A stretch of DNA of 15,604 nt from NCBI GenBank assembly GCA_017987055.1, contig JAGNUJ010000030.1:1-15604 (forward strand), in the 5' to 3' direction. The position numbers were made by a program, and so were the translations under genes. The stretch's first letter is position 1. Each line of letters opens with the position of its first letter. The notes under the pieces are model-generated. The model had not been told where the DNA came from. It worked only from the letters and a program-made list of their open reading frames with translations, and searched no databases. The stretch comes from Giesbergeria sp. (GTDB taxonomy: Bacteria > Pseudomonadota > Gammaproteobacteria > Burkholderiales > Burkholderiaceae_C). This document shows positions 7,389 through 14,368 of the stretch, one piece after another.

Positions 7389-7424
7389 AGCGCATGTATT
7401 TAAAGGGCTAGAGGCTGTTTTTAT
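7374..7424 (+). repeat. Dispersed Comamonadaceae-type intergenic repeat, copy 2
   Basis: This is the best-preserved copy. TGATAGCTGCTAGCGCA (7379-7395) is followed by GGGCTAGAGGCTGTTTTT (7405-7422). It has the same orientation as the copies near 3404 and 12228. It lies between the convergent slyD and yqhD, and its right end supplies one arm of the likely terminator. Confidence 0.7.
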
Positions 7425-7438
7425 GTAAAAACGGCCTC
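7411..7438. terminator. Probable bidirectional terminator between slyD and yqhD
   Basis: GAGGCTGTTTTT (7411-7422) pairs with AAAAACGGCCTC (7427-7438) over 12 bp with one T-G wobble and an ATGT tetraloop. It sits between two convergent genes, 65 bases after the slyD stop and 9 bases after the yqhD stop. The T-tract lies inside the stem instead of after it, so the strength is uncertain. Confidence 0.5.
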
Positions 7439-7447
7439 AAAACAGCC

Positions 7448-8611
7448 TTAAAGCGCGCCCTGCACGATGGCGCGGCTCACTTCGGGCGTGATGCTGCGCT
7501 GCTCGCCCAGCGCCACCATCTTGTGCGCGGTCAGCTGCGCCACCACGGCGTCCACCGCCTCGGCACCCACACCGTAATCCTGCAAACGCGTCGCAATGCC
7601 GACGCTCTCAAAAAACGCCCGCGTGCGCGCAATCGCTTGGTCGATGCGCTGGTCTTCGCTGCCGCTGCCCGGGGCGATGTGCCAGACGCCCTCGGCGTAT
7701 TGCAGCAGCTTGGCGCGTTTTGGTTCGCGCTGCACCTGCAGCAACGACGGCAGCACGATGGCCAGCGTGCGCGCGTGGTCGATGTTGTAGAGCGCGGTCA
7801 GCTCGTGGCCAATCATGTGCGTCGCCCAATCTTGCGGCACGCCGGCGCCGACGATGCCGTTCAGCGCCAGCGTAGCCGTCCACATCAGGTTGGCGCGGCT
7901 GTCGTAGTCCGGCGGTTCAGCCAGTGCTGCCGGAGCGATTTCAATCAGCGTTTGCAGCAGGCCTTCGGCAATCCGGTCTTGCGCCAGCGCTTGCACCGGG
8001 TAGGTCAAATACTGCTCGACCGTGTGGACGAAGGCATCGACGATGCCGTTGGCGATTTGCTGGGTCGGCAGGGTGTAGGTCTTGGTCGGGTCGAGCACCG
8101 AAAACACCGGAAAGCAATGCACGCTAGAAAACGCCAACTTGGTCTGGGTGGCTTTGCGCGTGACCACAGCGCCGCTGTTCATCTCAGAGCCGGTAGCCGG
8201 CAGCGTCAGCACCGCACCCAGCGGCAAGGCTGCGGTGATGCTGCGACCGTGGGTTTCCAAAATGCTCCACGGCTCGCCATCAAAGCAGGCGGCCGCCGCG
8301 ACAAATTTGCTGCCGTCAATCACCGAGCCACCGCCCACTGCCAGCAAAAAGTCGATGTTGTCGCGCTTGACTTGCTCGACGGCGCGCATCAGCGTCTCAT
8401 AGGTTGGATTCGGCTCAATACCGCCAAACTCGAAGAAAGTGCGCTCGCCCAGCGCAGTTTTGACTTGGTCGAGCGTGCCAGTTTTTTGCGCACTGCCGCC
8501 GCCGTACAGCAGCAATACGCGGGCATCGGCAGGCACCCAGCGCGCCAGCTCGGGGATTTTGTCGGTACCAAACAGGATGCGGGTGGGGTTGTAAAAATCA
8601 AAATTGAGCAT
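7448..8611 (-). CDS. yqhD: NADPH-dependent aldehyde reductase / iron-containing alcohol dehydrogenase (YqhD type)
   Basis: YqhD reduces short-chain aldehydes such as glyoxal, acrolein and butanal to alcohols using NADPH, and protects against reactive aldehydes. The product is 387 residues, the same length as E. coli YqhD, and matches it over the whole length in my recollection. The matches include PTRILFG, YGGGS (36-40), EFGGIEPNPTYETLM, AVGGGSVIDGSKF (91-103), LTLPATGSE and VPQDWATHMIGHELTA. The four metal ligands are in place: D192, H196, H265 and H279. GGAGAA lies a few bases before the ATG. It is the second gene after the C26 amidotransferase, with only 21 bases between them, so the two are probably co-transcribed. 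No LuxR- or AraC-type regulator of the E. coli yqhC kind is adjacent. Confidence 0.93.
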   Translation of the reverse strand: MLNFDFYNPTRILFGTDKIPELARWVPADARVLLLYGGGSAQKTGTLDQVKTALGERTFFEFGGIEPNPTYETLMRAVEQVKRDNIDFLLAVGGGSVIDGSKFVAAAACFDGEPWSILETHGRSITAALPLGAVLTLPATGSEMNSGAVVTRKATQTKLAFSSVHCFPVFSVLDPTKTYTLPTQQIANGIVDAFVHTVEQYLTYPVQALAQDRIAEGLLQTLIEIAPAALAEPPDYDSRANLMWTATLALNGIVGAGVPQDWATHMIGHELTALYNIDHARTLAIVLPSLLQVQREPKRAKLLQYAEGVWHIAPGSGSEDQRIDQAIARTRAFFESVGIATRLQDYGVGAEAVDAVVAQLTAHKMVALGEQRSITPEVSRAIVQGAL

Positions 8612-8632
8612 GGGTTCTCCAGAATAAAAACT

Positions 8633-9505
8633 TCAATGGTTGCGCAGCAACGCTTGGCGCAGCAGGCGCGCAGCGCGGTCGCGGATTTGAAAAGGGCTGT
8701 GGCCCGGTGCGGGTGCCTGCACGCGCGCGGCAGTACAGGCACCCAAAAAATCATTCAAGATGGGCGTGTCGTCCAGCGTATTAGAGTCACTGGTGTGGAA
8801 CTCAGGGTGCCACTGGGTGGCGGCAATGTAGCCGCGCCCGGGGCTGGCGCGGCGGCGAATTGCCTCGGGCACCACGTCGGGGTGGCTAAAGGCTTCAATC
8901 TCAAAATCGGGTGCCAAGCGCTTGATGCCTTGGTGGTGGATGCTGTTGACGCGCGCCCGGCGCCGCCCCGGGTACATCTGCGCTAGATGCGTGCCCGAGA
9001 CAAACTCAATCTCATGAAAATTTTGGTCGTAGGTGACGGCATTGCGGTGTTGCAGCGCGCCAGGGCGCTGGGTTTCGATGTCTTGGTAGAGCGAGCCGCC
9101 AAAGGCGACGTTGATCAACTGCAAGCCCCGGCAAATGCCAAAAATCGGCTTGCCGGCTTGGGAGAACGCCTCGACCACCGCCAAGTCGTACAGATCGCGG
9201 ATTTGGTCGCCCTCCCAGGCTTGGCGCAGCGGCGTTTCGCCGTAGTTGCCCGGCCAGACATCCGCGCCGCCGTGCATCACCACACCATCGAGCCACTGCG
9301 CGTAGTGCGCCAGCGTGACATCACCGCGCGCGGTGGCACCGGTGGGGCAGGGCACCATCACCACCATCGCGCCAGCCGACATGATCCAGTGCGCCACCGA
9401 CTGCTCAACGTATTGCAGGGTTTTGCCAGTAAAAAGAGAGCGGGTCGGGTCAGCGTGTTGAAAACAGGCCGACAAACCAATTTTGAGACGGGATTTTGCA
9501 GACAT
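8633..9505 (-). CDS. Class I glutamine amidotransferase-like hydrolase (peptidase C26 / PuuD-like)
   Basis: This 290-residue protein of the gamma-glutamyl-GABA hydrolase group carries HGGADVWPGNYGE (78-90). The nucleophile elbow FGICRGLQLINV has catalytic C125, and TQWHPE has H233 and E235, so the catalytic triad is complete. PuuD members cleave gamma-glutamyl-GABA in putrescine degradation. No other puu gene is present, so the true substrate, some gamma-glutamyl amide or peptide, is unknown. The frame stays open upstream to 9643, but the N-terminal extension is atypical and would run into the divergent gene's leader. ATG 9505 (MSAKSRLKIGLS) gives the normal family start. There is no good Shine-Dalgarno. 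It is divergent from the HPF-like gene and is followed 21 bases later by yqhD, its likely operon partner. Confidence 0.88.
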   Translation of the reverse strand: MSAKSRLKIGLSACFQHADPTRSLFTGKTLQYVEQSVAHWIMSAGAMVVMVPCPTGATARGDVTLAHYAQWLDGVVMHGGADVWPGNYGETPLRQAWEGDQIRDLYDLAVVEAFSQAGKPIFGICRGLQLINVAFGGSLYQDIETQRPGALQHRNAVTYDQNFHEIEFVSGTHLAQMYPGRRRARVNSIHHQGIKRLAPDFEIEAFSHPDVVPEAIRRRASPGRGYIAATQWHPEFHTSDSNTLDDTPILNDFLGACTAARVQAPAPGHSPFQIRDRAARLLRQALLRNH

Positions 9506-9670
9506 CGTTTGTTGTAACACTGTGAGCGCCAAGCGTCTGCGGGAGGGTTTTTTAATCCTGGTTATCTGCAAAAAAAGGTGGATGAGGCTATTGCAAGGCG
9601 CGCATTGCGGCATGATGTAGGCGAGTGTCATGCCAGTTTTCACCCCGGCAACGGTGCCGGTTTATGCCAA

Positions 9671-9675
9671 AGGAG
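9671..9675 (+). promoter_or_regulatory. Shine-Dalgarno fixing the HPF-like start
   Basis: AGGAG (within AAAGGAGA) lies five bases before ATG 9681. It decides for this ATG over an upstream in-frame ATG at 9630. Confidence 0.8.
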
Positions 9676-9680
9676 AATCC

Positions 9681-10040
9681 ATGCAAGTTCAAGTACACAC
9701 CGATGACAACATCCAAGGCGGCGAGTCTCTGGCCCAGTGGATCCAAGAGGAATCGACGGCGCGCCTTGGACGTTTTCGCGAGCACCTGACCCGCATCGAA
9801 GTGTTTTTGACCGACACCGCCGCTGGCAAAGACAGCGCCAAAGACAAGCGCTGCCGCGTCGAAGCGCGTCCCGCTGGCCGCCAGCCTGTCGCTGTGACGG
9901 CAGATGCCGACAAAGTGGCCGATGCCTTCACTGGTGCGCTTGAAAAACTGATCCGCGCGCTGGACGCTGACTTGGGTCGCGTTAAAGACCGCCACGCCCG
10001 CGAAACCATTCGCACGCACGAGCAGCCTGACGAAGAGTAA
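9681..10040 (+). CDS. HPF/RaiA-family ribosome-associated protein (short form)
   Basis: This 119-residue protein resembles the ribosome-hibernation factor family (HPF/RaiA, S30AE domain). An N-terminal strand MQVQVHTDDNIQGGE is followed by a helix ending ARLGRFREHLTRIEVFLTDT (about 28-47), a basic strand KRCRVEARPAGRQPVAVTA (55-73), and a second helix DAFTGALEKLIRALDADLGR (80-99) with the basic RVKDRHARET. This is the beta-alpha-beta-beta-beta-alpha order of S30AE proteins, which bind in the 30S channel and silence idle ribosomes. There is no C-terminal dimerisation domain of the long-HPF type. The start is supported by a strong Shine-Dalgarno. The gene stands alone, divergent from the amidotransferase and closed by a strong terminator. 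It is a diverged member, so the hibernation role is likely but not certain. Confidence 0.82.
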   Translation: MQVQVHTDDNIQGGESLAQWIQEESTARLGRFREHLTRIEVFLTDTAAGKDSAKDKRCRVEARPAGRQPVAVTADADKVADAFTGALEKLIRALDADLGRVKDRHARETIRTHEQPDEE

Positions 10041-10053
10041 ATCTCTTCGCCCA

Positions 10054-10085
10054 CAAAAAAAGGACGCTGCATAGCGTCCTTTTTT
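10054..10085. terminator. Bidirectional Rho-independent terminator between the HPF-like gene and actP
   Basis: There is a perfect 8-bp stem, AGGACGCT (10061-10068) with AGCGTCCT (10073-10080), and a GCAT loop. Seven A lie on the left and five T on the right, so both strands read stem plus U-run. It is placed 13 bases after the plus-strand stop and 15 bases after the minus-strand actP stop. Confidence 0.9.
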
Positions 10086-10100
10086 GTTGCTGCGCTTAAT

Positions 10101-11795
10101 TTAGTGCGCCGCAGCACCCGCAGCGCCAACACCGGTTTGCGCGCGCACATATTGGTCGTCAAACGCTGCGCGCTCGGCTTGCGCCTCGGCGCTGTTGTCG
10201 AGCTTGGAGAAGACGTAAATGCCCAAGAAAGCCAACGGCATCGCAAACAGCGCTGGTTGCGTGTACGGGAACAGTGGCGAGGCATTGCCCAGCACATCGA
10301 CCCACACCGACTTGGAGAACACCACAAACAGCACCGAGCTGATGAGACCCAAGTAACCGCCGACCAGCGCGCCACGCGTGGTCAGGCCGCGCCAGTACAT
10401 CGACATGAACAAGACCGGGAAGTTGGCGCACGAAGCCACGCCAAACGCCAGCGCCACCATGAAGGCGACGTTCATCTTCTCAAACGCCATGCCCAGCAGC
10501 ACCGCGACCACGCCCAGACCCAAAGTGGCCATTTTGGAGACGCGAATCTCTTTCTCTTCGGTCGCTTTGCCCTTCATGATGACGCGCGCATACAAGTCGT
10601 GCGAAATGGCCGAAGCACCGGCCAACGCCAAGCCCGCCACCACCGCCAAAATCGTCGCAAACGCCACCGCCGACAAAAAGCCCAGCAGCAAGTTGCCGCC
10701 CGCCGCCTTGGCCAAGTGCAGTGCCACCATGTTGCCGCCGCCAATCAGCTTGCCTTTGATGTCGCCGCCTTCAAAGAACTGCGGATCGGTGCCGACCAAA
10801 ACAATCGCGCATACGCCCATGAAGGCAATCACGTTGAAGAAAAAAGCAATGATGCCCGAGGCATAAAACACCGATTTGCGCGCTTCTTTGGCGTTGGTCA
10901 CGGTGAAAAAGCGCATCAAGATATGCGGCAAACCGGCGATACCAAACATCAGACCGAGGCCCATCGAAATGGCCGTAATCGGGTCAGCCAACAAGCTGCC
11001 AGGCACCAGCAGTTTCGGGCCCAGCTGGTGCACTTCCATGGCGCGGTTGGTCAGCGTCTCAAAGCTAAAACCAAACTTGCTAAACGCCAGCAACATGATG
11101 GCCGTGCCGCCAGTCAGCAACATGCAGGCCTTGATAATTTGCACCCACGTCGTCGCCACCATGCCGCCAAAGATGACGTAAACCATCATCAGCACGCCCA
11201 CTACCACCAGCGCGACGTTGTAGTCGAGGCCAAACAGCAGCTTAATCAGCTGGCCAGCACCGACCATTTGCGCCACCAAATAAAAGCACACCACCACCAA
11301 CGAGCTAATGGCCGCCATAGTGCGCACTTTGCCTTGGTTCAGGCGGTACGAGGTGATGTCGGCAAAGGTGAACTTGCCCAAGTTGCGCAGGCGCTCGGCC
11401 ATCATGAACAAAATGATCGGCCAGCCGACAAAGAACGCCACCATGTAGATGTAGCCATCGACGCCTTGGCCGTAAATCATCGCTGTCAGGCCCAGCAGCG
11501 TGGCCGCCGACATGAAGTCGCCGGCAATCGCCAAGCCGTTTTGCTTGCCGCTGATACCGCCGCCGGCGGTGTAAAAGTCAGAGGCGGTTTTGGACTTGCC
11601 CGCCGCCCAGTAGGTAATGCCCAGCGTCATCAACACAAAGACAAAGAACATGCCGATGGCGTGCAGGTTGAGCGGCTGCTTTTCGGTCGCGCCCAAATCG
11701 GGGCCGGCCATTGCCAGCAGCGGCAGCGACAACGCCGCAGCCGCTAGCAGGTTGCGCGCCGAAAAAAGGGAGTTTTTGGGGGTCGCGCTCATCAT
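10101..11795 (-). CDS. actP: Cation/acetate symporter
   Basis: ActP is a sodium:solute symporter (SSS family) that imports acetate and other short carboxylates with a cation across the inner membrane. The 564-residue product begins with a signal-like segment ([18 protein letters not shown], about 15-32) followed by many hydrophobic helices, consistent with a 13-14 helix transporter. Recognisable blocks are [45 protein letters not shown], and the later [12 protein letters not shown]. The first of two adjacent ATGs (11795) was chosen because it overlaps the upstream yjcH stop in an ATGA arrangement and has GAGGAAAG just before it. The gene is translationally coupled to yjcH, as in many proteobacteria. 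The acetyl-CoA synthetase gene (acs), often upstream in the same operon, is not here. Identification is secure. Confidence 0.95.
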   Translation of the reverse strand: MMSATPKNSLFSARNLLAAAALSLPLLAMAGPDLGATEKQPLNLHAIGMFFVFVLMTLGITYWAAGKSKTASDFYTAGGGISGKQNGLAIAGDFMSAATLLGLTAMIYGQGVDGYIYMVAFFVGWPIILFMMAERLRNLGKFTFADITSYRLNQGKVRTMAAISSLVVVCFYLVAQMVGAGQLIKLLFGLDYNVALVVVGVLMMVYVIFGGMVATTWVQIIKACMLLTGGTAIMLLAFSKFGFSFETLTNRAMEVHQLGPKLLVPGSLLADPITAISMGLGLMFGIAGLPHILMRFFTVTNAKEARKSVFYASGIIAFFFNVIAFMGVCAIVLVGTDPQFFEGGDIKGKLIGGGNMVALHLAKAAGGNLLLGFLSAVAFATILAVVAGLALAGASAISHDLYARVIMKGKATEEKEIRVSKMATLGLGVVAVLLGMAFEKMNVAFMVALAFGVASCANFPVLFMSMYWRGLTTRGALVGGYLGLISSVLFVVFSKSVWVDVLGNASPLFPYTQPALFAMPLAFLGIYVFSKLDNSAEAQAERAAFDDQYVRAQTGVGAAGAAAH

Positions 11796-12109
11796 GCTTT
11801 CCTCACTGCGTCTTGAACGATTTGCTCGCTCAGCGTGTCAAATTCACCGTTGGCGCGGCGCACATACACCCACGTCATCAGGCAGAAAAAGACGAACTGA
11901 AACAGCCCCAGCGCAATGCCGATGGTGATGTTGCTGTCGTCCCAAATGCGCTGGGCGATAAAGCTGGGCATAAACGCCACCAGCAGCACAAAGCTAAAAA
12001 AGACGCCGATCACGGTCAGCGCCAACGTATTGGCAAAACGCCCGCGCCGCTGCACCAGCTGTGCATAGCGCGGGTCGCGCTTTATGTTTTCGTAAATTGG
12101 ATTGGACAT
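11792..12109 (-). CDS. yjcH: DUF485 inner-membrane protein, partner of ActP
   Basis: This 105-residue protein has two hydrophobic helices (about 29-50 and 60-83) and ends with [16 protein letters not shown]. The opening [18 protein letters not shown] is the standard DUF485 signature. Members are almost always encoded directly before actP and are thought to assist it, but the molecular role is unknown. The ATG at 12109 is preceded by AAGGGAA at good spacing. The stop overlaps the actP start by four bases, so translation is probably coupled. The operon promoter must lie in the AT-rich 12110-12225 region. TTGACT with a poor -10 is present there but too weak to call. Confidence 0.92.
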   Translation of the reverse strand: MSNPIYENIKRDPRYAQLVQRRGRFANTLALTVIGVFFSFVLLVAFMPSFIAQRIWDDSNITIGIALGLFQFVFFCLMTWVYVRRANGEFDTLSEQIVQDAVRKA

Positions 12110-12227
12110 GCATTCCCTTCGATAGTTATTAAAAATTTGATTTGCTACGACCGGAGATTTTAGGAAGTCAATCCGGTTTTATCCTTACTACGCACTAAAA
12201 AGTTCCAGTATCCGAAAAAATCAAAAA

Positions 12228-12275
12228 CAATAGCTATCACCGCCCGTATCTAAAGCGCTAGAGGCTGTTTTCATT
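12228..12275 (+). repeat. Dispersed Comamonadaceae-type intergenic repeat, copy 3
   Basis: CAATAGCTATCACCGCCCGT (12228-12247) is a diverged left half. TAAAGCGCTAGAGGCTGTTT followed by TCATT (12251-12275) is a well-kept right half matching the copy near 7400-7424. It lies in the 225-base divergent region between yjcH and slyX, in the same orientation as the other copies. The remainder of that gap is AT-rich and shows no extra gene. Confidence 0.65.
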
Positions 12276-12334
12276 ACAAATTGAGTGGACGGGCAGTGCC
12301 AAGCGCAGCAAAAACTCCTGTCCAATCGCTCGCT

Positions 12335-12565
12335 ATGGACACCCACCCCAACCCCCTCTCAGATACCGACCAGCGCCTGACCGAGCTGGAAATCAAGGCC
12401 AGCTACAGCGAAGACTTGCTGGAGCAACTCAACATGACGATCTATCGCCAGCAGCTGCAAATCGACGCGCTGCTGCACGAGCTGCAGCAGTTGCGCCAGC
12501 AGCAGGCCGCCAGCCACAGCGGCGCACCGCGCAATCTGCGCGACGAGCTGCCGCCGCATTACTGA
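12335..12565 (+). CDS. slyX: SlyX family coiled-coil protein
   Basis: This is a 76-residue protein with the SlyX core RLTELEIKASYSEDLLEQLN (14-33). TIYRQQLQIDALLHELQQLRQQQ (35-57) follows as a continuous heptad-type coiled coil, and it ends with the family hallmark RDELPPHY. SlyX is a small cytosolic protein conserved in proteobacteria with unknown biochemical role. ATG 12335 starts the protein at the usual place; an earlier in-frame start would add 18 non-conserved residues. No Shine-Dalgarno is visible. It is a single gene, divergent from yjcH and convergent with aspA. The slyX/slyD names are historical, and the two genes are not adjacent here. Confidence 0.88.
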   Translation: MDTHPNPLSDTDQRLTELEIKASYSEDLLEQLNMTIYRQQLQIDALLHELQQLRQQQAASHSGAPRNLRDELPPHY

Positions 12566-12582
12566 AAGCACTCAACACAGGG

Positions 12583-12617
12583 CGAAAAAAAATCGGGTGC
12601 CGTTGCGGTCACCCGAT
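12583..12617 (-). terminator. Rho-independent terminator of aspA
   Basis: On the minus strand, ATCGGGTG and CACCCGAT (12592-12617 on the plus strand) form an 8-bp stem. A short inner CCG/CGG pairing adds to it, and it is followed by a run of eight T (plus-strand A8 at 12584-12591). It lies 73 bases after the aspA stop. The orientation is clear because the T-run is only on the minus strand. Confidence 0.85.
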
Positions 12618-12662
12618 GGGGGGCGCTACCAAGAGCGCAGCGGCGCGCTAAACGCCATCTGC

Positions 12663-12686
12663 GCGCCTGTGCGCCTGTGCGCCTGT
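12663..12686 (+). repeat. Three tandem copies of GCGCCTGT just after aspA
   Basis: Perfect 8-bp units lie at 12663-12670, 12671-12678 and 12679-12686, with a partial fourth GCG up to the aspA stop codon (12690-12692, minus strand). The array lies in the aspA 3' untranslated region, between the stop and the terminator. Confidence 0.85.
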
Positions 12687-12689
12687 GCG

Positions 12690-14096
12690 TTAAGCGGCGG
12701 GGGCAGCGAGTGCGCCAGCTTGGGTCAGCTTCTCGGGCACCAGCAATTTTTTCAGCTCGGCTTGGCTCATGATGCCCAGCTCTTCGGCAATCTGCGCAAT
12801 CGGCTTGCCGCTGCTTTGCGCCGCTTTGGCAATCGACGAGGCTTTGGCATAGCCAATGATCGGGTTGAGCGCCGTCACCAGCGTGATCGACTCGGCCATG
12901 CGCTCTTGCAGCAGCGCGTGGTTGGCTTCGATGCCTTCGACGCAGTTGACCTGCAGCGTCTGGCAGGCGCTGGTCAGGTGCATCAGGCTCTTGTGCAGCG
13001 CCCAGCCCATCAGCGGCTCAAAGGCGTTGAGCTGCATCTGGCCAGCTTCGGCGGCCATCGTGATGGCCACGTCGTTGCCAATCACTTCAAAGCAGACTTG
13101 GTTCATCACCTCGGGGATCACCGGGTTGACCTTGCCCGGCATGATCGACGAGCCAGCTTGGCGCGCCGGCAGGCGAATATCGCCCACACCGGCTTGCGGG
13201 CCGGACGACAGCAAGCGCAGGTCGTTGCTGATTTTGGACAGCTTGCTGGCAATGCGCTTCAAGATGCCGGAGATATCGACAAACGCGCCGGTGTCGGCGG
13301 TGGCGGCAATCATGTCGGCGGCTTTGGTGACCGGCACGCCCGACAGGCGCGCCAACTCAGGAATCACCACGTCAACGTAGCCGACGGGCGCATTGATACC
13401 GGTGCCGATGGCGGTGCCGCCCAGGTTCACTTCGGTCATCAAAAACAGCGAGTCTCGCAGGCGTTTTTCGTCGTCGGCAATCATGCTGACAAACGAGGCG
13501 AACTCTTGGCCCAGCGTCATCGGCACTGCGTCTTGCAGCTGGGTGCGGCCAATTTTCAGCACGCGGTCAAATTCGCGCGCTTTGGCTTCAAAAGCGCCGC
13601 GCAGGCCAGCCAGCGCGGTAAGTAATTTTTGTGCGCCAAACCACGTCGCCAGCTTCAAAGCGGTGGGATAGACGTCGTTGGTGCTTTGTGAGGCGTTGAC
13701 GTGGTCATTGGGGTTGATGACGTCGTAGCGGCCTTTGGCCAAACCGAGGTGCTCCAGCGCCAAATTGGCGATCACTTCGTTGGCATTCATGTTGGTCGAG
13801 GTGCCGGCGCCGCCTTGGATCACATCGACGACAAATTCAGCGTGCAGTTTGCCGGCGATCAGGTCGTCGCAGGCTTGGCTAATGGCATCGCACTGGCTGG
13901 CAGTGATGGCGCCGAACTGCACGTTGGCATGGGCGCAGGCTTTTTTCACCAGCGCCAGCGCGCGAATCAGCTCGGGCATCTGCGCCACGGTGTGGCCGGT
14001 GATGGGGAAATTCTCAATCGCGCGCGCGGTGTGTACACCCCAATAGGCTGCTGGAGGAATGGTTTTTACACCGATAAAGTCGCTTTCTTGGCGCAT
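12690..14096 (-). CDS. aspA: Aspartate ammonia-lyase (aspartase)
   Basis: AspA converts L-aspartate reversibly to fumarate and ammonia in the cytosol. The 468-residue protein has the length and motifs of aspartase in the class II fumarase/aspartase superfamily. These are AAYWGVHTARAIENFPITG (16-34), GGAGTSTNMNANEVIANLA (95-113), NPNDHVNASQSTNDVYPTA (128-146), GRTQLQDAVPMTLGQEF (183-199) and the catalytic-loop signature GSSIMPGKVNP (315-325). NFPITG and TQLQDAVPMTLGQEF favour aspartase over fumarase C, but fumarase-like activity cannot be excluded by reading alone. It is a single gene with its own terminator and a long, strongly structured leader upstream of ATG 14096. The ATG has only a weak Shine-Dalgarno. 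The C terminus ends in an Ala/Pro-rich tail. Confidence 0.93.
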   Translation of the reverse strand: MRQESDFIGVKTIPPAAYWGVHTARAIENFPITGHTVAQMPELIRALALVKKACAHANVQFGAITASQCDAISQACDDLIAGKLHAEFVVDVIQGGAGTSTNMNANEVIANLALEHLGLAKGRYDVINPNDHVNASQSTNDVYPTALKLATWFGAQKLLTALAGLRGAFEAKAREFDRVLKIGRTQLQDAVPMTLGQEFASFVSMIADDEKRLRDSLFLMTEVNLGGTAIGTGINAPVGYVDVVIPELARLSGVPVTKAADMIAATADTGAFVDISGILKRIASKLSKISNDLRLLSSGPQAGVGDIRLPARQAGSSIMPGKVNPVIPEVMNQVCFEVIGNDVAITMAAEAGQMQLNAFEPLMGWALHKSLMHLTSACQTLQVNCVEGIEANHALLQERMAESITLVTALNPIIGYAKASSIAKAAQSSGKPIAQIAEELGIMSQAELKKLLVPEKLTQAGALAAPAA

Positions 14097-14225
14097 GGAA
14101 GGCTTTCAGTTCAAGGGGGCAGAAATAACAACGCCACTCGCAGTGGCACACAACAAAAGGCTTGCACGCAAAGACGTGCAAAAGCCCTGTCCGGACGGTC
14201 TTAAAGGCCGCCGGTGCAGGGCCGG
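14097..14225 (-). promoter_or_regulatory. Highly structured 5' leader of aspA (candidate cis-regulatory RNA)
   Basis: Three consecutive hairpins fill this leader. The first is a compound stem at 14184-14222: GCCCTG/CAGGGC, then CCGG/CCGG, then a 5-bp inner helix with loop TTAAA. The second is TTGCACG/CGTGCAA at 14162-14168 and 14175-14181. The third is GCCACT/AGTGGC at 14133-14138 and 14142-14147, with a 3-base loop. Read as a minus-strand RNA they occupy nearly the whole leader and leave about 36 bases to the ATG. The inner helix has a G-U pair on the plus strand but a C-A mismatch on the minus strand, so an RNA from the opposite strand cannot be excluded. A -10-like CATAAT (minus, 14232-14237) lies just upstream. 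I recognise no known riboswitch class. Confidence 0.45.
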
Positions 14226-14262
14226 GTGTGAATTATGTCTGGTTTGAGCATGGAATGAAGTC

Positions 14263-14316
14263 AAAAACGCATAACGCTGCGAATCTGTGGCCTCCAGCGC
14301 ACAAATCGGCAGCGTT
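14263..14316 (-). terminator. Probable terminator after the OmpA-like gene
   Basis: On the minus strand, AACGCTGC and GCAGCGTT (14309-14316 and 14273-14280) form an 8-bp outer helix. It continues inward, after one C-C mismatch, through about eight more pairs, two of them G-U. Five T (plus A at 14263-14267) follow five bases after the stem. The offset U-run makes it less canonical. It would separate the envelope operon from aspA. Confidence 0.5.
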
Positions 14317-14330
14317 TTCTGAGGCGGGTA

Positions 14331-14358
14331 GGTGCTCAGCTACCGCGCTGGTGCTCAG
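14331..14358 (+). repeat. Direct repeat GGTGCTCAG, two copies
   Basis: GGTGCTCAG at 14331-14339 recurs at 14350-14358, ten bases apart, just after the OmpA-like stop on the minus strand. It is followed by a run of G (14358-14366). No function is assigned. Confidence 0.6.
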
Positions 14359-14368
14359 GGGGGGGCGC

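Noticed and set aside
7523-8986. Plus-strand open frame of 487 codons opposite yqhD and the amidotransferase
   Set aside because: It spans two well-identified minus-strand genes and the gap between them, and has no motif of its own.
9506-9643. N-terminal extension of the amidotransferase to 9643
   Set aside because: The added 46 residues are not family-like and would overlap the divergent gene's leader. ATG 9505 gives the expected start.
10104-11747. Long open frame on the plus strand opposite actP (547 codons)
   Set aside because: The translation is His/Gln/Arg-rich with no family resemblance, and it lies antisense to a clear transporter gene. It is a by-product of GC-rich codon use.
12597-13625. 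Plus-strand open frame opposite aspA
   Set aside because: It begins inside the aspA terminator and reads through the antisense of a clear aspartase, with no recognisable domain.
14238-14258. TTGACT (minus, 14259-14264) with CATAAT (14232-14237) as a full aspA promoter
   Set aside because: The spacer would be 21 bases, too long for a normal sigma-70 promoter. Only the -10-like element is mentioned.
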